Positions 11,001-23,274 are shown, counted from the first letter of the stretch. The stretch: DNA of 64,000 nt from Palaemon carinicauda (GCF_036898095.1 NC_090751.1:44278032-44342031), one strand, 5' to 3'. Notes: a model not told the origin generated them from the letters alone. Numbers and translations: made by a program.

Positions 11001-11500
11001 NNNNNNNNNNNNNNNNNNNNNNNNNNNNNNNNNNNNNNNNNNNNNNNNNNNNNNNNNNNNNNNNNNNNNNNNNNNNNNNNNNNNNNNNNNNNNNNNNNNN
11101 NNNNNNNNNNNNNNNNNNNNNNNNNNNNNNNNNNNNNNNNNNNNNNNNNNNNNNNNNNNNNNNNNNNNNNNNNNNNNNNNNNNNNNNNNNNNNNNNNNNN
11201 NNNNNNNNNNNNNNNNNNNNNNNNNNNNNNNNNNNNNNNNNNNNNNNNNNNNNNNNNNNNNNNNNNNNNNNNNNNNNNNNNNNNNNNNNNNNNNNNNNNN
11301 NNNNNNNNNNNNNNNNNNNNNNNNNNNNNNNNNNNNNNNNNNNNNNNNNNNNNNNNNNNNNNNNNNNNNNNNNNNNNNNNNNNNNNNNNNNNNNNNNNNN
11401 NNNNNNNNNNNNNNNNNNNNNNNNNNNNNNNNNNNNNNNNNNNNNNNNNNNNNNNNNNNNNNNNNNNNNNNNNNNNNNNNNNNNNNNNNNNNNNNNNNNN
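11001..11500. other. Assembly gap of exactly 500 N
   Basis: All bases are N. A round 500 is a conventional placeholder for a join of unknown size. Translations that cross it are meaningless. Confidence 1.
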
Positions 11501-11687
11501 TTATTGTCAAGATATTATACCGTTTTATATTTCTTTGTTTCAAAGTTTACAATTATTTAGACCTTGGGTCACTGGTGGATGGTATAACTTACAACTTCCT
11601 TCTCGTATGTTTTCCTATGTTAAGGAAATTAGTTTCTGTTATACACACATCTGTATTTGAATGTGTTTATGGTTATATTTAACATTA

Positions 11688-12250
11688 ATGGGGAATACAT
11701 TAGCAACTTGAGATTTGCAGATAGAATAGTTCTATTTAGTGAATCGATGGAGGAATTGCAAATGATGATAAAAGATATGAATAGAGGAAGCAAAACTATA
11801 GGACTGATGTTGTATATGAGTAAAACTAGATAATGTTCAATGAAAATGCAGAGATGACAAATAACGGTTATGAACGAACTATCTGGAGATTTTCAATGGA
11901 TATACGTACTTAGAACAGACAGTAATTGTTTTCCCCAGGATATGAAACCGAAATTAAAAGAAGGATAAGCATGGCATGGAGAGCTTTTGGTAAACAAGAT
12001 GTGATTATGAAAAGTAAAATGTCCTTTCTCTAAAAATAAAAGTATTAAATAAGATGGTCCTACCAGTATCAACTTATTCATAAGAGAATGGGTACCCAGA
12101 GATTACAAATGAAGCAGGGAAAGGAAGAGAAGACGATGAATTGACGAGCTTAGATAAAGTGCTTGTATAGATTGGCATAGAAAGATCATAAACAGGTCAT
12201 ATCTGAAGCTTTTGTCTTTCAGTGGACTAGCCACGGATGATGATGTATAT
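11688..12250 (+). mobile_element. LINE RT 3' fragment (family B), dead, copy B
   Basis: Same fragment as 6012-6568 but keeping 29 bp (11728-11756) that copy A has lost. With them the frame reads FADRIVLFSESMEELQMMI, the normal spacing downstream of an RT catalytic box, with FADR in place of FADD (11714-11725). Later stops remain. It ends GATGATG before a TA array. Confidence 0.77.
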
Positions 12251-12254
12251 TATG

Positions 12255-12800
<546 letters not shown>

Positions 12801-12839
12801 CAGATGTAATCCTCCTCAGCACGAAGATAGTTTAATATA

Positions 12840-13050
12840 TAGTAGTCCACATAAGGAAGATTAAAACATTATGAGTATATGTAGAAATGCTCTACAGTTT
12901 CGTCCTTCACTGGACCTCTTCTTAGAGCGTTTATGATAAAAAATCCTTTTTTTTATATATAATAAACAACCAAACAAGAGGTCCAGTGGCAGATGAAACT
13001 ATAGAGCATTTCAACAGATACTCTTATTTTGATTTTCCTTATATGGGCTA

Positions 13051-13053
<3 letters not shown>
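12840..13053. mobile_element. 214-bp foldback MITE-like element, copy B
   Basis: Same structure and exact length as 6973-7186, with a few substitutions in the arms. Confidence 0.75.

Positions 13054-13056
<3 letters not shown>

Positions 13057-13124
<68 letters not shown>
13057..13124. repeat. (TA)n microsatellite
   Basis: Longer than the equivalent 33-bp array in copy A. Confidence 0.96.
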
Positions 13125-13127
<3 letters not shown>

Positions 13128-13539
13128 GTATGTACACACTACGGCATATTTGGATGTGAAATTACCATGTACTTGATTTATAGGTGGCGTAAACATTTGA
13201 TTTTTATTTCATGAAAAAGTAGTTTCTGTTCTACGCTTTTTTTATTTTTTACAAAATTCTCATGCAGATAATTTTTTCAATGTTTGCTGTAATGGTAAAG
13301 ATTGTTTTAATACAACAATGCTGAAAAACCAACTAATGAATATTGAGGAATTCGTAAGAAAAAGTTTGGTTTTTTAACTTAGAATAGGTTATAACTTAGA
13401 TAAAAGAATATAGAAGGGATAAATCAGAATACTGTGTAAACTTTCGGAGCCTGAACATGTAAAACGTGAGTAGGATAATTTTTTATCTTATAAGATACAT
13501 TTTAATCTGAAGGAATAATCATTGATTACATTTTTATTA

Positions 13540-13542
<3 letters not shown>
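13125..13542. other. Unassigned stretch, copy B
   Basis: Counterpart of 7218-7649 with substitutions and small deletions. Nothing recognised. Confidence 0.55.

Positions 13543-13632
<90 letters not shown>
13543..13632. repeat. (GA)n microsatellite, 90 bp
   Basis: Perfect. Confidence 0.98.
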
Positions 13633-13635
<3 letters not shown>

Positions 13636-13935
13636 GGGGGTGATAAGCAAGAAGCATCGTAGACGGTTTGAAATATTTTTGTTGGAATACATGCTTTCCG
13701 AATTCTGTGATATTACATGCTGATTATATTTATGCAAATACGTTAAAAACCGAGGTCCAAATATGCCTCCGAGATGAACAGTAAAAAGTACATAGTTTAC
13801 CCATCGACCATCGACGTTGCTCAAGATCATCGTGAACTTTAACGGCCATAGTTCACGGCGTTCCCATTGGGAAAACTACACACAAATGCTACAACTTAGT
13901 TATATAGAACATCTTTGGTATACAAACAGACATAC

Positions 13936-13955
13936 GAGAGAGAGAGAGAGAGAGG

Positions 13956-14017
<62 letters not shown>
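13936..14017. repeat. (GA)n microsatellite, interrupted
   Basis: Contains GGGA and GGA interruptions absent from copy A. Confidence 0.97.
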
Positions 14018-14022
<5 letters not shown>

Positions 14023-14817
14023 TTGTAGCTAATGGTAAGTAAAACTGTGCGAACTGTATATAGTTGGAGTTAATTCTGAGGTAGAAAATTATTTCATTCT
14101 TCATTTAAAGATAATTTCAAAACTTTAGAAACTGCTGTATTACAGTTATACAGAAATTTGTGTTGTAAGTAAAGCGAAAACTCCAGCGACTGTTTTTTAA
14201 AGTTAAAGGGAAATTCTTTTCTACTGATCAAAAGTATCAAACAGTGATCTTATTCTTAATAATTATCATATATTTGATACTTTGCTTTAGGGCGAAAAGG
14301 TTTTTATGAGATATAATATTTAAGGAGTTAAGTTTAATCTCAAAACTGATATAGTTATGAGGTGGTAAATGTCAAACATTAGTGTAAACCTCAGTAAATA
14401 TATCTTACTGCTGTTTATTAAATGTTTCATGATATTCAATCATATTAAAAAAACGAGATTGTAACGCTGCTGTTATATAGTGCTTATGTCAAAAGGTATA
14501 TTTATCTATGAATGATTGTATGTGTGAAATCCATAGGTATATGCCACTATTGGATGCAACTGTCTAATCAGTTTATTAAATTATAGAAACATATGTCTGT
14601 TTCTGTGGCTTAAAAATTTGGACACTCTGGTCAAATTTAATTGTCTGCTGATACTCGCAGACCATAACAGTCCTATTGTATAGAGTTTGTTATTATAGGT
14701 GCATCAACGTAAGAGGTAGTCGGCTTGATTATGATTACATATTACATTAAGAGACCAATGACTGTCTGGACCACTTTTGATACGTTTGCTATATAGTTTT
14801 GAGCTGGATGTGTTTTT
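14018..14817. other. Unassigned stretch, copy B
   Basis: Counterpart of 8070-8870. No gene recognised. Confidence 0.55.
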
Positions 14818-14819
14818 GT

Positions 14820-15205
14820 CTCCAAGGGGTTAACTACTGCAATGTAATTGTCCAGTGGCTACTTTCCCCTTGGTGAGGGTAGAAGAGACTCTTTAGCTAT
14901 GGTAAGAAGCTGTTCTAGGAGAAGGACACTCCAAAATCAAACAATTGTTCTATAGTCTTGGGTAATGCTATAGCCTCTGTACCATGGTCTTCCACTGTCT
15001 TGGGTTAGAGTGCTCTTGCTTGAGGGTACACTCGGGCACACTATTCTATCTCGTTTCTTTCCTCTTGTTTTGTTTATATAGGAAATATTTATTCAAATGT
15101 CACTGTTCTTAAAATGAATTATTTTTCCGTGTTTCCTTTCCTCATTGGGATATTTGCTTTTCCAACTAGGCTTGTAGCTTAGGAAGTAATAATAATAATA
15201 ATAAT
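14820..15205 (+). mobile_element. (TAA)-tailed retroposon, 5'-truncated, copy B
   Basis: Counterpart of 8873-9302 with a much shorter (TAA)n tail (15187-15204). Confidence 0.8.
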
Positions 15206-15225
15206 GGATTTGCTCTTTGTGGGGT

Positions 15226-15627
15226 TCAAGTAAAGGGTTTGCTAATTTTCATGACAAGGTATGCTGAATAATGATCATATCTATTACTAGTTATTTGAAA
15301 GGGCTTAGCACAACCGTTTATTCCAATGAGCATGTTTTCATTCCCAGTGTCATTTATTTGCATTTTACTTTCGAATTTGGAACTTTCTTTTGTTATTCCT
15401 TTTTGGAGCAAATATCGCAACTCCCCGTTTGTATTAAGACTTGTAGGAAAGTTTGGGTCAGTGACTCTTATCCTACCATCGAAGGAAAAGCAGCTACCCG
15501 TGCTATATACGGGAATAAATTTGAATTTATGATGAGATTGTTCAGGCAACTTCTTTTATGGAAAGAAGTGCGGTTGTTGAATACAAAGAAAAACGGCAGA
15601 AGTTGTGGAGATAAATTGTCTGCGTAG
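15226..15627. other. Low-stop segment open on both strands, copy B
   Basis: Counterpart of 9339-9725, with only about two base differences. Plus frame 15271-15627, minus frame 15226-15549. No recognisable domain. Confidence 0.25.
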
Positions 15628-15748
15628 TTTATCTTGTGTAATGAGTGTTATAAAGGCTGGGCAATGTAGATATAGTACGATGTGGTAAATAGGTTTTGAG
15701 AGGATTTGACTACGTGGAACGAATGGGAAATAGCAGGGTCTGTAGTTC

Positions 15749-15751
<3 letters not shown>

Positions 15752-15825
<74 letters not shown>
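15752..15825. repeat. (GA)n microsatellite, interrupted
   Basis: GA with GGA interruptions. Confidence 0.97.
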
Positions 15826-17102
15826 CCTTAAAATTGATGGTAGAGGGTTTGGCACTAGTTTCGATATGAAGAAGCCCTAGAATCGAGATGGCTCTGCAAT
15901 GCCTGAAAGACAAAATATGAGTGGTGCATTGTGTTGATATCATACTAGTTAATGTTTATGTTAGATATGTAAACAATGTTTTACAAGTTTCCTGCACTAG
16001 TGTTATCCTTAATCCATGTAAAAATATAAAGGTAGCAATTACTACAAATTTGTTTTTCTCCGCAGATACCTTATAAGGAAAATGGCTCACTAGTGAACAC
16101 AATTCATGACAAAAAATCAAATGATAATGCTTGATTTAAAGTTAAAAGAGTACACGTAAAGTTTGGAAAGAATCTCTATTTGTTCTCAGAACGATATAAA
16201 TTCGTTTACAGAAATACACAGAAAGAGGAATAAAAGGAATTAATGATGAGCTTGTGGTAGGAGGAAGTATGTTCATTAGACAGAAAGCTTGATGTATGAT
16301 AAACGGCAGCGTTATTCAGCTATTTTCGTTGGTAGAAGCACAATGGAGAGAAAATATTGAATATCAGCGATAGAAGAGAGGTAAAGTAGACTAGTGATGA
16401 TATTTGATGGTCTCGTAACTAATTTAAGAAATGCGCCAAAGAGCACTGAGGATGCAAGGAAAGCTAAAAATAACCCGAAGGATGAAAACTAAATGTTTGC
16501 AAGAGGGGATATTTTATTGGGGTATCATATTGTCATCTATATGACAGTGTGTTTGGTACAACCTTATTGAAAGTAATGATCTAAATTGAGTTTATGATAT
16601 TTTCTATTTGCATGAGGGAAGAGATGATATAAAAGAATGTTGAATGTAGAACGGGCTATTGCACATTCTATAAAATGTATGCAAGGAAATTTACCTAAAC
16701 AATAAGCTTTGAAAATGTCATGGGAAAAAATATTGATAAGGATCTAGCTAAAGAAAATTTAATATAAATAAATAGATTTCAACGATATTAGCATTTTTTT
16801 TTTTTTAGCTAGGAATGTGTTGTAATAAGACTTCAGCTTTATGGTATAATATATATGGTACGTTATTGAAATTGACAAGAATTTAGAAGTGAATGGCTTC
16901 GTGTACATTTAAATCTAGAATAAGAAACCATCAGTGTTTGTCTAGGGAATGAGGATGAAATTGACTCGGGAAAGTAGAAGATATGTTTCTAAGCTACAAT
17001 ACTATGCTTAGGCACAATGAAAAGCTGTTTTGTAACTATTGGAAGAGTTTAAACTGATTGCAAACGACAGTAAGTAAATTTCTCCGTGAGAGGAACAATA
17101 TA

Positions 17103-17103
<1 letters not shown>
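15826..17103. other. Unassigned stretch, copy B end and single-copy flank
   Basis: Up to 16896 it matches copy A; from 16897 it is unique in the window. No gene recognised. Confidence 0.55.

Positions 17104-17182
<79 letters not shown>
17104..17182. repeat. (TA)n microsatellite
   Basis: Abuts the left end of the tRNA-like palindrome. Confidence 0.97.
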
Positions 17183-17184
<2 letters not shown>

Positions 17185-17288
17185 AATAAGCCATATATAT
17201 TAATACATTAAAGTCTGGATTCTCTTAACCACCTCGGGATCAGAGCCCCAGGCGAAATCACTCGAAGACTATAGTATCTGACAGGCCG

Positions 17289-17343
17289 GGTTTCGAACCC
17301 TGGTCCAGGATACTTGTATGACATTGACTTTACCACATAGCCA
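17289..17343 (-). promoter_or_regulatory. Pol III internal promoter-like A and B boxes, leftward
   Basis: TGGCTATGTGG and a perfect box B, GGTTCGAAACC, on the minus strand at the same spacing as the opposing pair. Confidence 0.6.
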
Positions 17344-17345
17344 CG

Positions 17346-17400
17346 TGGTTAAGTGATAAGGTCAGTGTCTTACAAGTATCCTGGACCAGGGTTCGAATAC
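17346..17400 (+). promoter_or_regulatory. Pol III internal promoter-like A and B boxes, rightward
   Basis: TGGTTAAGTGA and GGTTCGAATAC at tRNA-like spacing. Box B differs from GGTTCGANNCC at one position. Activity is untested. Confidence 0.55.
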
Positions 17401-17535
17401 AGATAATACAGTCTTTGAGTGATTTCGCCTGGGGCTCTGATCCCCAGGTGGTTAAGAGAATCCAAACTTTAATGTATTAATATATATGGCTTATTAGAAA
17501 TATGAAAAACACGTTTAAAATATGCAAAATTTCTC

Positions 17536-17571
17536 ATATATATTTATATATATATATATTATATATATATA

Positions 17572-17602
<31 letters not shown>

Positions 17603-17610
17603 GAATGTGA

Positions 17611-17670
<60 letters not shown>

Positions 17671-17675
17671 TGTGA

Positions 17676-17748
<73 letters not shown>
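17536..17748. repeat. (TA)n array with repeated GAATGTGAATATAATA interruptions
   Basis: The interruption ATGAATGTGAATATAATAT occurs twice (near 17602 and 17667), so a TA-plus-interruption unit of about 65 bp has itself been duplicated. Confidence 0.93.
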
Positions 17749-17751
<3 letters not shown>

Positions 17752-17760
17752 AATATACTT

Positions 17761-17853
17761 TTATATATATGTATATATATATATATATATGAATATAATT
17801 ATATATATATATATATGTATATATATATGAATATAATTATATATATATGTATA

Positions 17854-17943
<90 letters not shown>

Positions 17944-17957
17944 CACATAGAGAGAGA

Positions 17958-18043
<86 letters not shown>
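17761..18043. repeat. Compound (TA)n-(CA)n-(GA)n microsatellite
   Basis: Interrupted TA from 17761, with ATGAATATAATTATA occurring twice, pure TA to about 17935, a short CA block, then GA from about 17948 to 18043 with one ATGA break. Confidence 0.97.
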
Positions 18044-18045
<2 letters not shown>

Positions 18046-18771
18046 ATTTCTTCAAGTCTTGACGAACTACACAGTATTATTGCTTTACCACATTTTTTTA
18101 TTGTAAGCTAAGATAAAGGTAATTGCATAAAAAGATATCAGTTGCAATATAGGTGTATTTTTGTTTTCACACGTTTACTGGATACAAATGGCCCTGTTAA
18201 ATCATACAGATTATTTTCTGAACATTTTTTTTTATTTACTTATCTTTATATATACAGTGCATAAGTAAAATTTAGATACACTTATCACTTCATATCATCA
18301 AAGATGAAATATCTGGAACATGTATCTTTCTTCGAAGCAAGACATAGAAAAGAAGGTGCTAATATCCTTAGCTGGCCATCGATGCTGCAACTAAGTTCAT
18401 TACGCAAGAAAAGGAAAATGCATGTCGAGGAGTAAAGGGAATTAATGGCCGAAGAGGGAAACATTTCTCAAAGGTGGTGGTTAATTGTTACACTGTTCCT
18501 AGATATTGTGGTTATTCTTTAATATTTCTCAAGCATATTAACATCTTCGTGATTACCCTACTTCTTTTCTTTTCTTAAGGGAGGAATAATATCATAATCT
18601 TCGAAAAATAAATATTACTAGTACCTAGCCATTAAAATTTCATAGTGTTTTGATCTTTTCTGTGTGAATACCTTCCTTTAAGTACGGTCTGTATCGTTTC
18701 TCAGACTCCCCTATGTATTTATTAAATTTCATTGAATCTATAATGAAAAATTTATTGAAACTTATCATAGC

Positions 18772-18775
<4 letters not shown>
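18044..18775. other. Unassigned stretch
   Basis: A+T-rich, no gene recognised. The segment 18300-18480 is somewhat richer in G+C but has no open frame worth naming. Confidence 0.6.
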
Positions 18776-18833
<58 letters not shown>

Positions 18834-18882
18834 TTATATATGTATATATACATATATACATATATATATTTATTATGTATAT

Positions 18883-18952
<70 letters not shown>
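18776..18952. repeat. (TA)n/(CA)n compound microsatellite
   Basis: TA, then mixed TATG/TACA, a short CA run, then TA. Confidence 0.97.
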
Positions 18953-18955
<3 letters not shown>

Positions 18956-19285
18956 GTATTTTGTTATTTGTTTGTGTGTATGAGCAATTATGTATGTAAT
19001 TAGTTAAAAAGGAAAATAGATATATTGATAAATGTTGACATATAACATATACATTCATACAAATATGCTCAATTAAAGAAATTATTATGTATATTACCTC
19101 AGCTCTGAATACTTATGGTAACTGCTTCTTTTAGTTAGTGCATGGGTACCAGTAAAATTGAGGCACTTGATCATTAAGATGACCAATGATTTGACTCTGT
19201 TGTCCTTTTTTTCTGTCGGATTCAGATTCATTAATCGTTATAGCATATGATTGTGTATTCGTACAGAAATGGTTATATCCCATGG

Positions 19286-19287
<2 letters not shown>

Positions 19288-19373
<86 letters not shown>
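19288..19373. repeat. (TA)n microsatellite
   Basis: Perfect TA over 86 bp. Confidence 0.97.
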
Positions 19374-19376
<3 letters not shown>

Positions 19377-19447
19377 TGCACACCCACATTTTAAACAGAC
19401 GGGAGGCCTCTGTCTGCAGTGGACTAATTACGAATGATGATGATGAT
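19374..19447 (+). mobile_element. LINE 3'-end remnant between TA arrays
   Basis: About 70 bp ending in a frame that reads LQWTNYE-stop, followed by GATGATGATGATA and a TA array. This is the same terminal pattern as the family B LINEs at 6012, 11688 and 53195. Confidence 0.5.
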
Positions 19448-19452
19448 ATACA

Positions 19453-19532
<80 letters not shown>

Positions 19533-19554
19533 TATATATATATTAGTATATATA

Positions 19555-19611
<57 letters not shown>
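19448..19611. repeat. (TA)n microsatellite, interrupted
   Basis: TA with CATTATATATATTAGT interruptions. Confidence 0.97.
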
Positions 19612-19614
<3 letters not shown>

Positions 19615-20159
19615 TACACTATAGTTTGTAACTAAGTTTGTTCTCGAAATTGTCAGTAGCTTTACATATTAAACCACGAGTAACTGGTGGATATCGAATT
19701 CCCATTATTTGGTATTAACTTACCTCAATAGGAAATTATGCAATAACTGGATCTGCTTTCCCGAAAGGGAATTATTTGTTTTCTTTTGTTGGGGCTTCAC
19801 TCAGCCATTAACTGTGAGAAGTATTTGTTGGTTTGTAAGTATTATCGTTAACTTTGTCTTATTCTTTAAATCCTAATTTAACCTTTCTCCACAATTATAC
19901 GTTATGTTTGATAATTTGTCGCTAATTTAAAGCATGACGGTATTATGCTTTCATATATCAAAGAACATTAACATATTATATCGAATATACCGTATCTTGG
20001 TAACTGTTATCACCCATAGTGAATCATATATGATTATCAAACCTACTGTGATCATGATTTGATAAATTGGTGATTGGGTGTTGAAACACTCGCTTATCAC
20101 TGTATATTGTGACTGTTGTAGATGTTTCGACAAAATTCCAGTTCCTAATAGATAAATAA

Positions 20160-20160
<1 letters not shown>
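19612..20160. other. Unassigned stretch
   Basis: No gene or repeat recognised. Confidence 0.6.
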
Positions 20161-20209
<49 letters not shown>

Positions 20210-20215
20210 TGTATC

Positions 20216-20290
<75 letters not shown>

Positions 20291-20296
20291 TGTATC

Positions 20297-20361
<65 letters not shown>
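20161..20361. repeat. Duplicated (TA)n array with CTGTATCTATATG spacer
   Basis: The spacer ACTGTATCTATATGTATA occurs twice (near 20208 and 20289), dividing the array into three TA blocks. Confidence 0.96.
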
Positions 20362-20363
<2 letters not shown>

Positions 20364-20830
20364 ATTTATCATTCTATATACGTTTATACAATATATGTCA
20401 GGTCAGTCATTAAATAACTGACATTTTGGTGAAAGCTGGAAGTTCTTAACGGATAAATTGGCGCATTACAAGGTGCCAGTGGCTTAGAACATCAAAGGGT
20501 CATGGTCCAGACCAGAAGTAGTTTAGAGACTCCAGACGGTAAAAGCCTCGCTACTCAAAGGAGGTAGGGAGAGATTGCCTCTTATTGGGAGGCCTGCAGC
20601 AATCGTCATTGCCTGGCATTAAGAGTGTAATCTTTGGTACTCTGCATGGTGGGAAAGTCAGCATATGCCTTTTATAGATTAAGCTTATTAGTGGTAATCT
20701 GCTTTTTATAACTAAAATAGTAGAAAACTAGGTTAACATGTTGCCAATAAGGGTTTTCTTTAAGTTGGGAGGTGGCTAATAAGCTCTGCAATCGTGCAGA
20801 TTATGGAGTTTTCGTCTTATTCAACATGTC
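20362..20830. other. Unassigned stretch, moderate G+C
   Basis: The interval 20450-20650 is richer in G+C and array-free. No reading frame of length and no match to other sequence in the window. Confidence 0.55.
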
Positions 20831-20865
20831 CAGAAACCAAAGGAAAGAATTTGTAGGCTAGAGCG

Positions 20866-21003
20866 ATGAGCAGGGAAAGAACTTTACTGAGGCAAGGGAG
20901 AAGAGCAAAGGCTATTTCAAAAATATTTTTTCATCAACGTTTGTTCAAATTCTTATGTAGACTATTCCCATTTACATTTGGAATAATGATAATGGCCATT
21001 ATG
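20866..21003 (+). CDS. Candidate first coding exon of a type II membrane protein
   Basis: The frame starts ATGAGCAGGG with a strongly basic N-terminus (MSRERTLLRQGRRAKAIS), then a hydrophobic segment (FPFTFGIMIMAIM). At residue 46 it meets ATG|GTGAGT, a strong splice-donor match (GTGAGT at 21004-21009). Basic N-terminus plus one membrane span is the usual start of Golgi type II enzymes such as glycosyl- and sulfotransferases, but no catalytic domain is present to name it. Without splicing the frame would run to a stop at 21129. The next exon was not found in a compatible phase. It could be a gene, a pseudogene exon or chance. Confidence 0.35.
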
Positions 21004-21133
21004 GTGAGTTCTTTTATGTTTATTTTTGAATATTTAAAAACTTGCTTTTTACTTGATATGCCGGAGGAAAATTCAGATTCTCAATATGTTCTTTTAGTCA
21101 AAGATAAAACTACGTATCGAATATGGTAGCCCT

Positions 21134-21394
21134 GTGTTTTGCATTGTTTTATTTGAAACATATTTACTTCATATAAACTCAAAAGTACAATCTTGTCTGT
21201 TTGTACTGTATGACTACAATGTGAGAGTGGAAGAACCCCAATATATATACAGGAAGCGCGAGCTTATACAAAATAAAAAGTGTTCTGCTTGGAAGATGGA
21301 CAAGGTGGCGATCGACGAGACTGTAATGAGGCCTTCCGATCAGGTGAATGGAGGGGCTGGCGTGGAAGTTTTCCGCACAGATATTTCTTCATAA
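21134..21394 (+). CDS. Uncharacterised ORF, possible exon
   Basis: An 86-codon frame whose second half (KMDKVAIDETVMRPSDQVNG, then GVEVFRTDISS-stop) has balanced amino-acid and codon use unlike the surrounding A+T-rich DNA. A TATATATACAG|GAAGCG acceptor-like site lies near 21251, but its phase does not join the donor at 21003 in this frame. No domain recognised. It lies 5 kb downstream of the duplicated block and just upstream of an antisense retroposon. Confidence 0.3.
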   Translation: MFCIVLFETYLLHINSKVQSCLFVLYDYNVRVEEPQYIYRKRELIQNKKCSAWKMDKVAIDETVMRPSDQVNGGAGVEVFRTDISS

Positions 21395-21445
21395 TTCAAC
21401 AGCATGAGGATAATCTGAATTTGTCAGTTACAGCTCTCATGTTCT

Positions 21446-21449
21446 TCTA

Positions 21450-21484
<35 letters not shown>

Positions 21485-22109
21485 TTGCTGAGCTACTGCC
21501 CTAGTTGGAATAGCAGGATGCTATAAGCCCAAGGGCTTCAACAGGGAAAAGTAGCCCAGTGAGGAAAAGAAACAAGGAAAAATAAAATATTGTAAGAACA
21601 CCACCAAAATAAATATTTTCGATATAAGCTATAAAAACTTTAGCAAAACAATAGGAAGAGAAATAAGACAGAATAGTGTGCCCGAGTGTACCCTCAAGCA
21701 AGAGAACTCTAACCCAAGACAGTGGAAGACCATGGGACAGAGGCTATGGCACTACCCAAGACTAGAGAACAATGGTTTAATTTTGGAGTGTCTTTCTCCT
21801 AGAAGAGCTGCTTACCATAGCTAAAGAATCTCTTTTACCCTTGCCAAGAGGAATGTAGCCATTGAAAAATTACAGTATAGTGCTTAACCCCTTGGATGAA
21901 GGGGAATTGTTTGGTAATGTCAGTGTTGTCAGGTGTATGAGGACAGAGGAGAATTTGTAAGGAATAGGCCAGACTATTCGGTGTATGTGTAGGCAAAGGA
22001 AAAATAAACCGTAACCAGGGAGAATAGTGCAATGTAGTAGTCTGGCCAGTCAAAGGACCCCATAACTCTCTAGAGGTAGTATCTCAACGGGTGGCTGGTA
22101 CCCTAGCTA
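21446..22109 (-). mobile_element. (TAA)-tailed retroposon (SINE-like), near full length
   Basis: Longest copy in the window, about 660 bp, antisense. On the plus strand it starts with the (ATT)n tail complement (21449-21482), then GCTGAGCTACTGCCCTAGTT and GAGTGTACCCTCAAGCAAGA, ending at ACGGGTGGCTGGTACCCTAG and AACCTACTAG. The 5' half is absent from the other copies here, which are 5'-truncated. It has no protein-coding capacity. I remember similar sequence as common in decapod genomes; that is memory, not a search result. Mobilisation by a LINE is inferred from the tail and truncations. Confidence 0.8.
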
Positions 22110-22132
22110 ACCTACTAGGAATCTGTATTTTC

Positions 22133-22134
<2 letters not shown>

Positions 22135-22219
<85 letters not shown>
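22135..22219. repeat. (TA)n microsatellite
   Basis: Perfect TA, close to the 5' end of the retroposon. Confidence 0.97.
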
Positions 22220-22221
<2 letters not shown>

Positions 22222-22524
22222 AGTTTATGTGTGTGTTGGAACATTGTTCTCTTAAAACTTTCCTACTTGGTAGCGCATATGACCATTTCCTGGTGGATAT
22301 TAGTAATCCCTGCCTTTTGCAAGTGAGCACAGTTCCTGTTACTCATGTTCCTAATATGATTTATGTAGTGTCTCTGGCGGCGCATGCTCCGCCTCAGACG
22401 TGTTATAGATCCCTTTTCCCCTCTCCCGGACCTTTGCCACCCTGAATAACCTATTACAGAAGGGATGCAGAAGGTAGAGCATCATAGACCCCCGGGTCTC
22501 GTGGGTTGTCCTAAGTGGTATCAG

Positions 22525-22526
<2 letters not shown>
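22220..22526. other. Unassigned G+C-richer stretch
   Basis: Higher G+C than the rest. A 72-codon plus frame (22227-22445) containing HAPPQTCYRSLFPSPGPLPP and an ORF that continues through the next GA array are not recognisable. Could be a piece of an unidentified retroelement or exon. Confidence 0.4.

Positions 22527-22595
<69 letters not shown>
22527..22595. repeat. (GA)n microsatellite
   Basis: Perfect. Confidence 0.98.
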
Positions 22596-22596
<1 letters not shown>

Positions 22597-23274
22597 CATG
22601 TTGTTGACAGAGATTTGCCTCGTGTTCAGGTGAAGGGGATATCTGGATTTAGGCTGTGGGCCTCCTTGGTCAAGAGGAACGATTTCCCTTTATCTGTTGC
22701 GTTCCAGGAAAGTCATTATGTCTCAGCACGATTATATAGGCTAGTCTGAATCTGGCTTCTTATGTCTATGTAACCATATAATAACGTAATTCAAAATGTT
22801 TTTGTCGCTAATGACTGAGAGTCTTGTTACTCTAGTAGCAATACTTTTTTCGTAAATATTTACTCTTCATACGCATTTGGGTGCCTTTCGCTTTGTATTT
22901 GTATATATTGCAATGCTTGCGAAACTATTCGGGTCTTGTAGGTTTTCTTTTATTTAATTTGTTGTTCGGAATTCTTAATGTTGGAATTCGTTTTCAGTTG
23001 TCCACTTCTTCTAAGTATTGTTTCCCTGTACAGACTGCAGAGAGAATGATTGATGGTTGACTGTATTATTTTAAAGATCGGAAATGCTATGTATGCAAAA
23101 GCCAAATTTTTGGTCGATTGTTTCAAAAATAGGATAACTGCGAAAAATTCCAAACATTTCTTAACTAAAATTGAAAATATTACTGTAATTGCTAAAAGAA
23201 CGAGAAATGTTATTAATTTTGTAGCCAATTGTGTAAAGTCCCGCCTGGCGACCTGCTGGACTGAGATGTAGAAC
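22596..23274. other. Unassigned stretch
   Basis: The frame right of the GA array stays open to 22749 (contains VQVKGISGFRLWASLVKRND). A 73-codon plus frame at 23050-23271 is lysine- and asparagine-rich. Neither is recognised. Confidence 0.4.

Larger units (their letters stand above)
17185..17495. mobile_element. 311-bp palindromic element of two head-to-head tRNA-like modules
   Basis: The left arm (from AATAAGCCATATATATTAAT) and right arm (ending ATTAATATATATGGCTTATT) are near-perfect inverted repeats meeting at CCACGTGG (17341-17348). Each arm contains a tRNA-like promoter pair reading outward. Plus strand: box A TGGTTAAGTGA (17346-17356) and box B GGTTCGAATAC (17390-17400). Minus strand: box A TGGCTATGTGG (17333-17343) and box B GGTTCGAAACC (17289-17299). 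Start-to-start spacing is 44 bp in both, as in tRNA genes. The plus module has a CTTACAA anticodon-loop-like string. No acceptor stem closes, so these are not tRNA genes. The best reading is a tRNA-derived SINE or foldback repeat. Confidence 0.8.

Noticed and set aside
10983..11682. Open frames of 186-229 codons across the gap
   Set aside because: Nearly all codons are N; the frames exist only because N is never a stop.
17289..17400. A functional tRNA gene pair in the palindrome
   Set aside because: A and B boxes are tRNA-like, but no closed acceptor stem and only a weak anticodon stem can be drawn.
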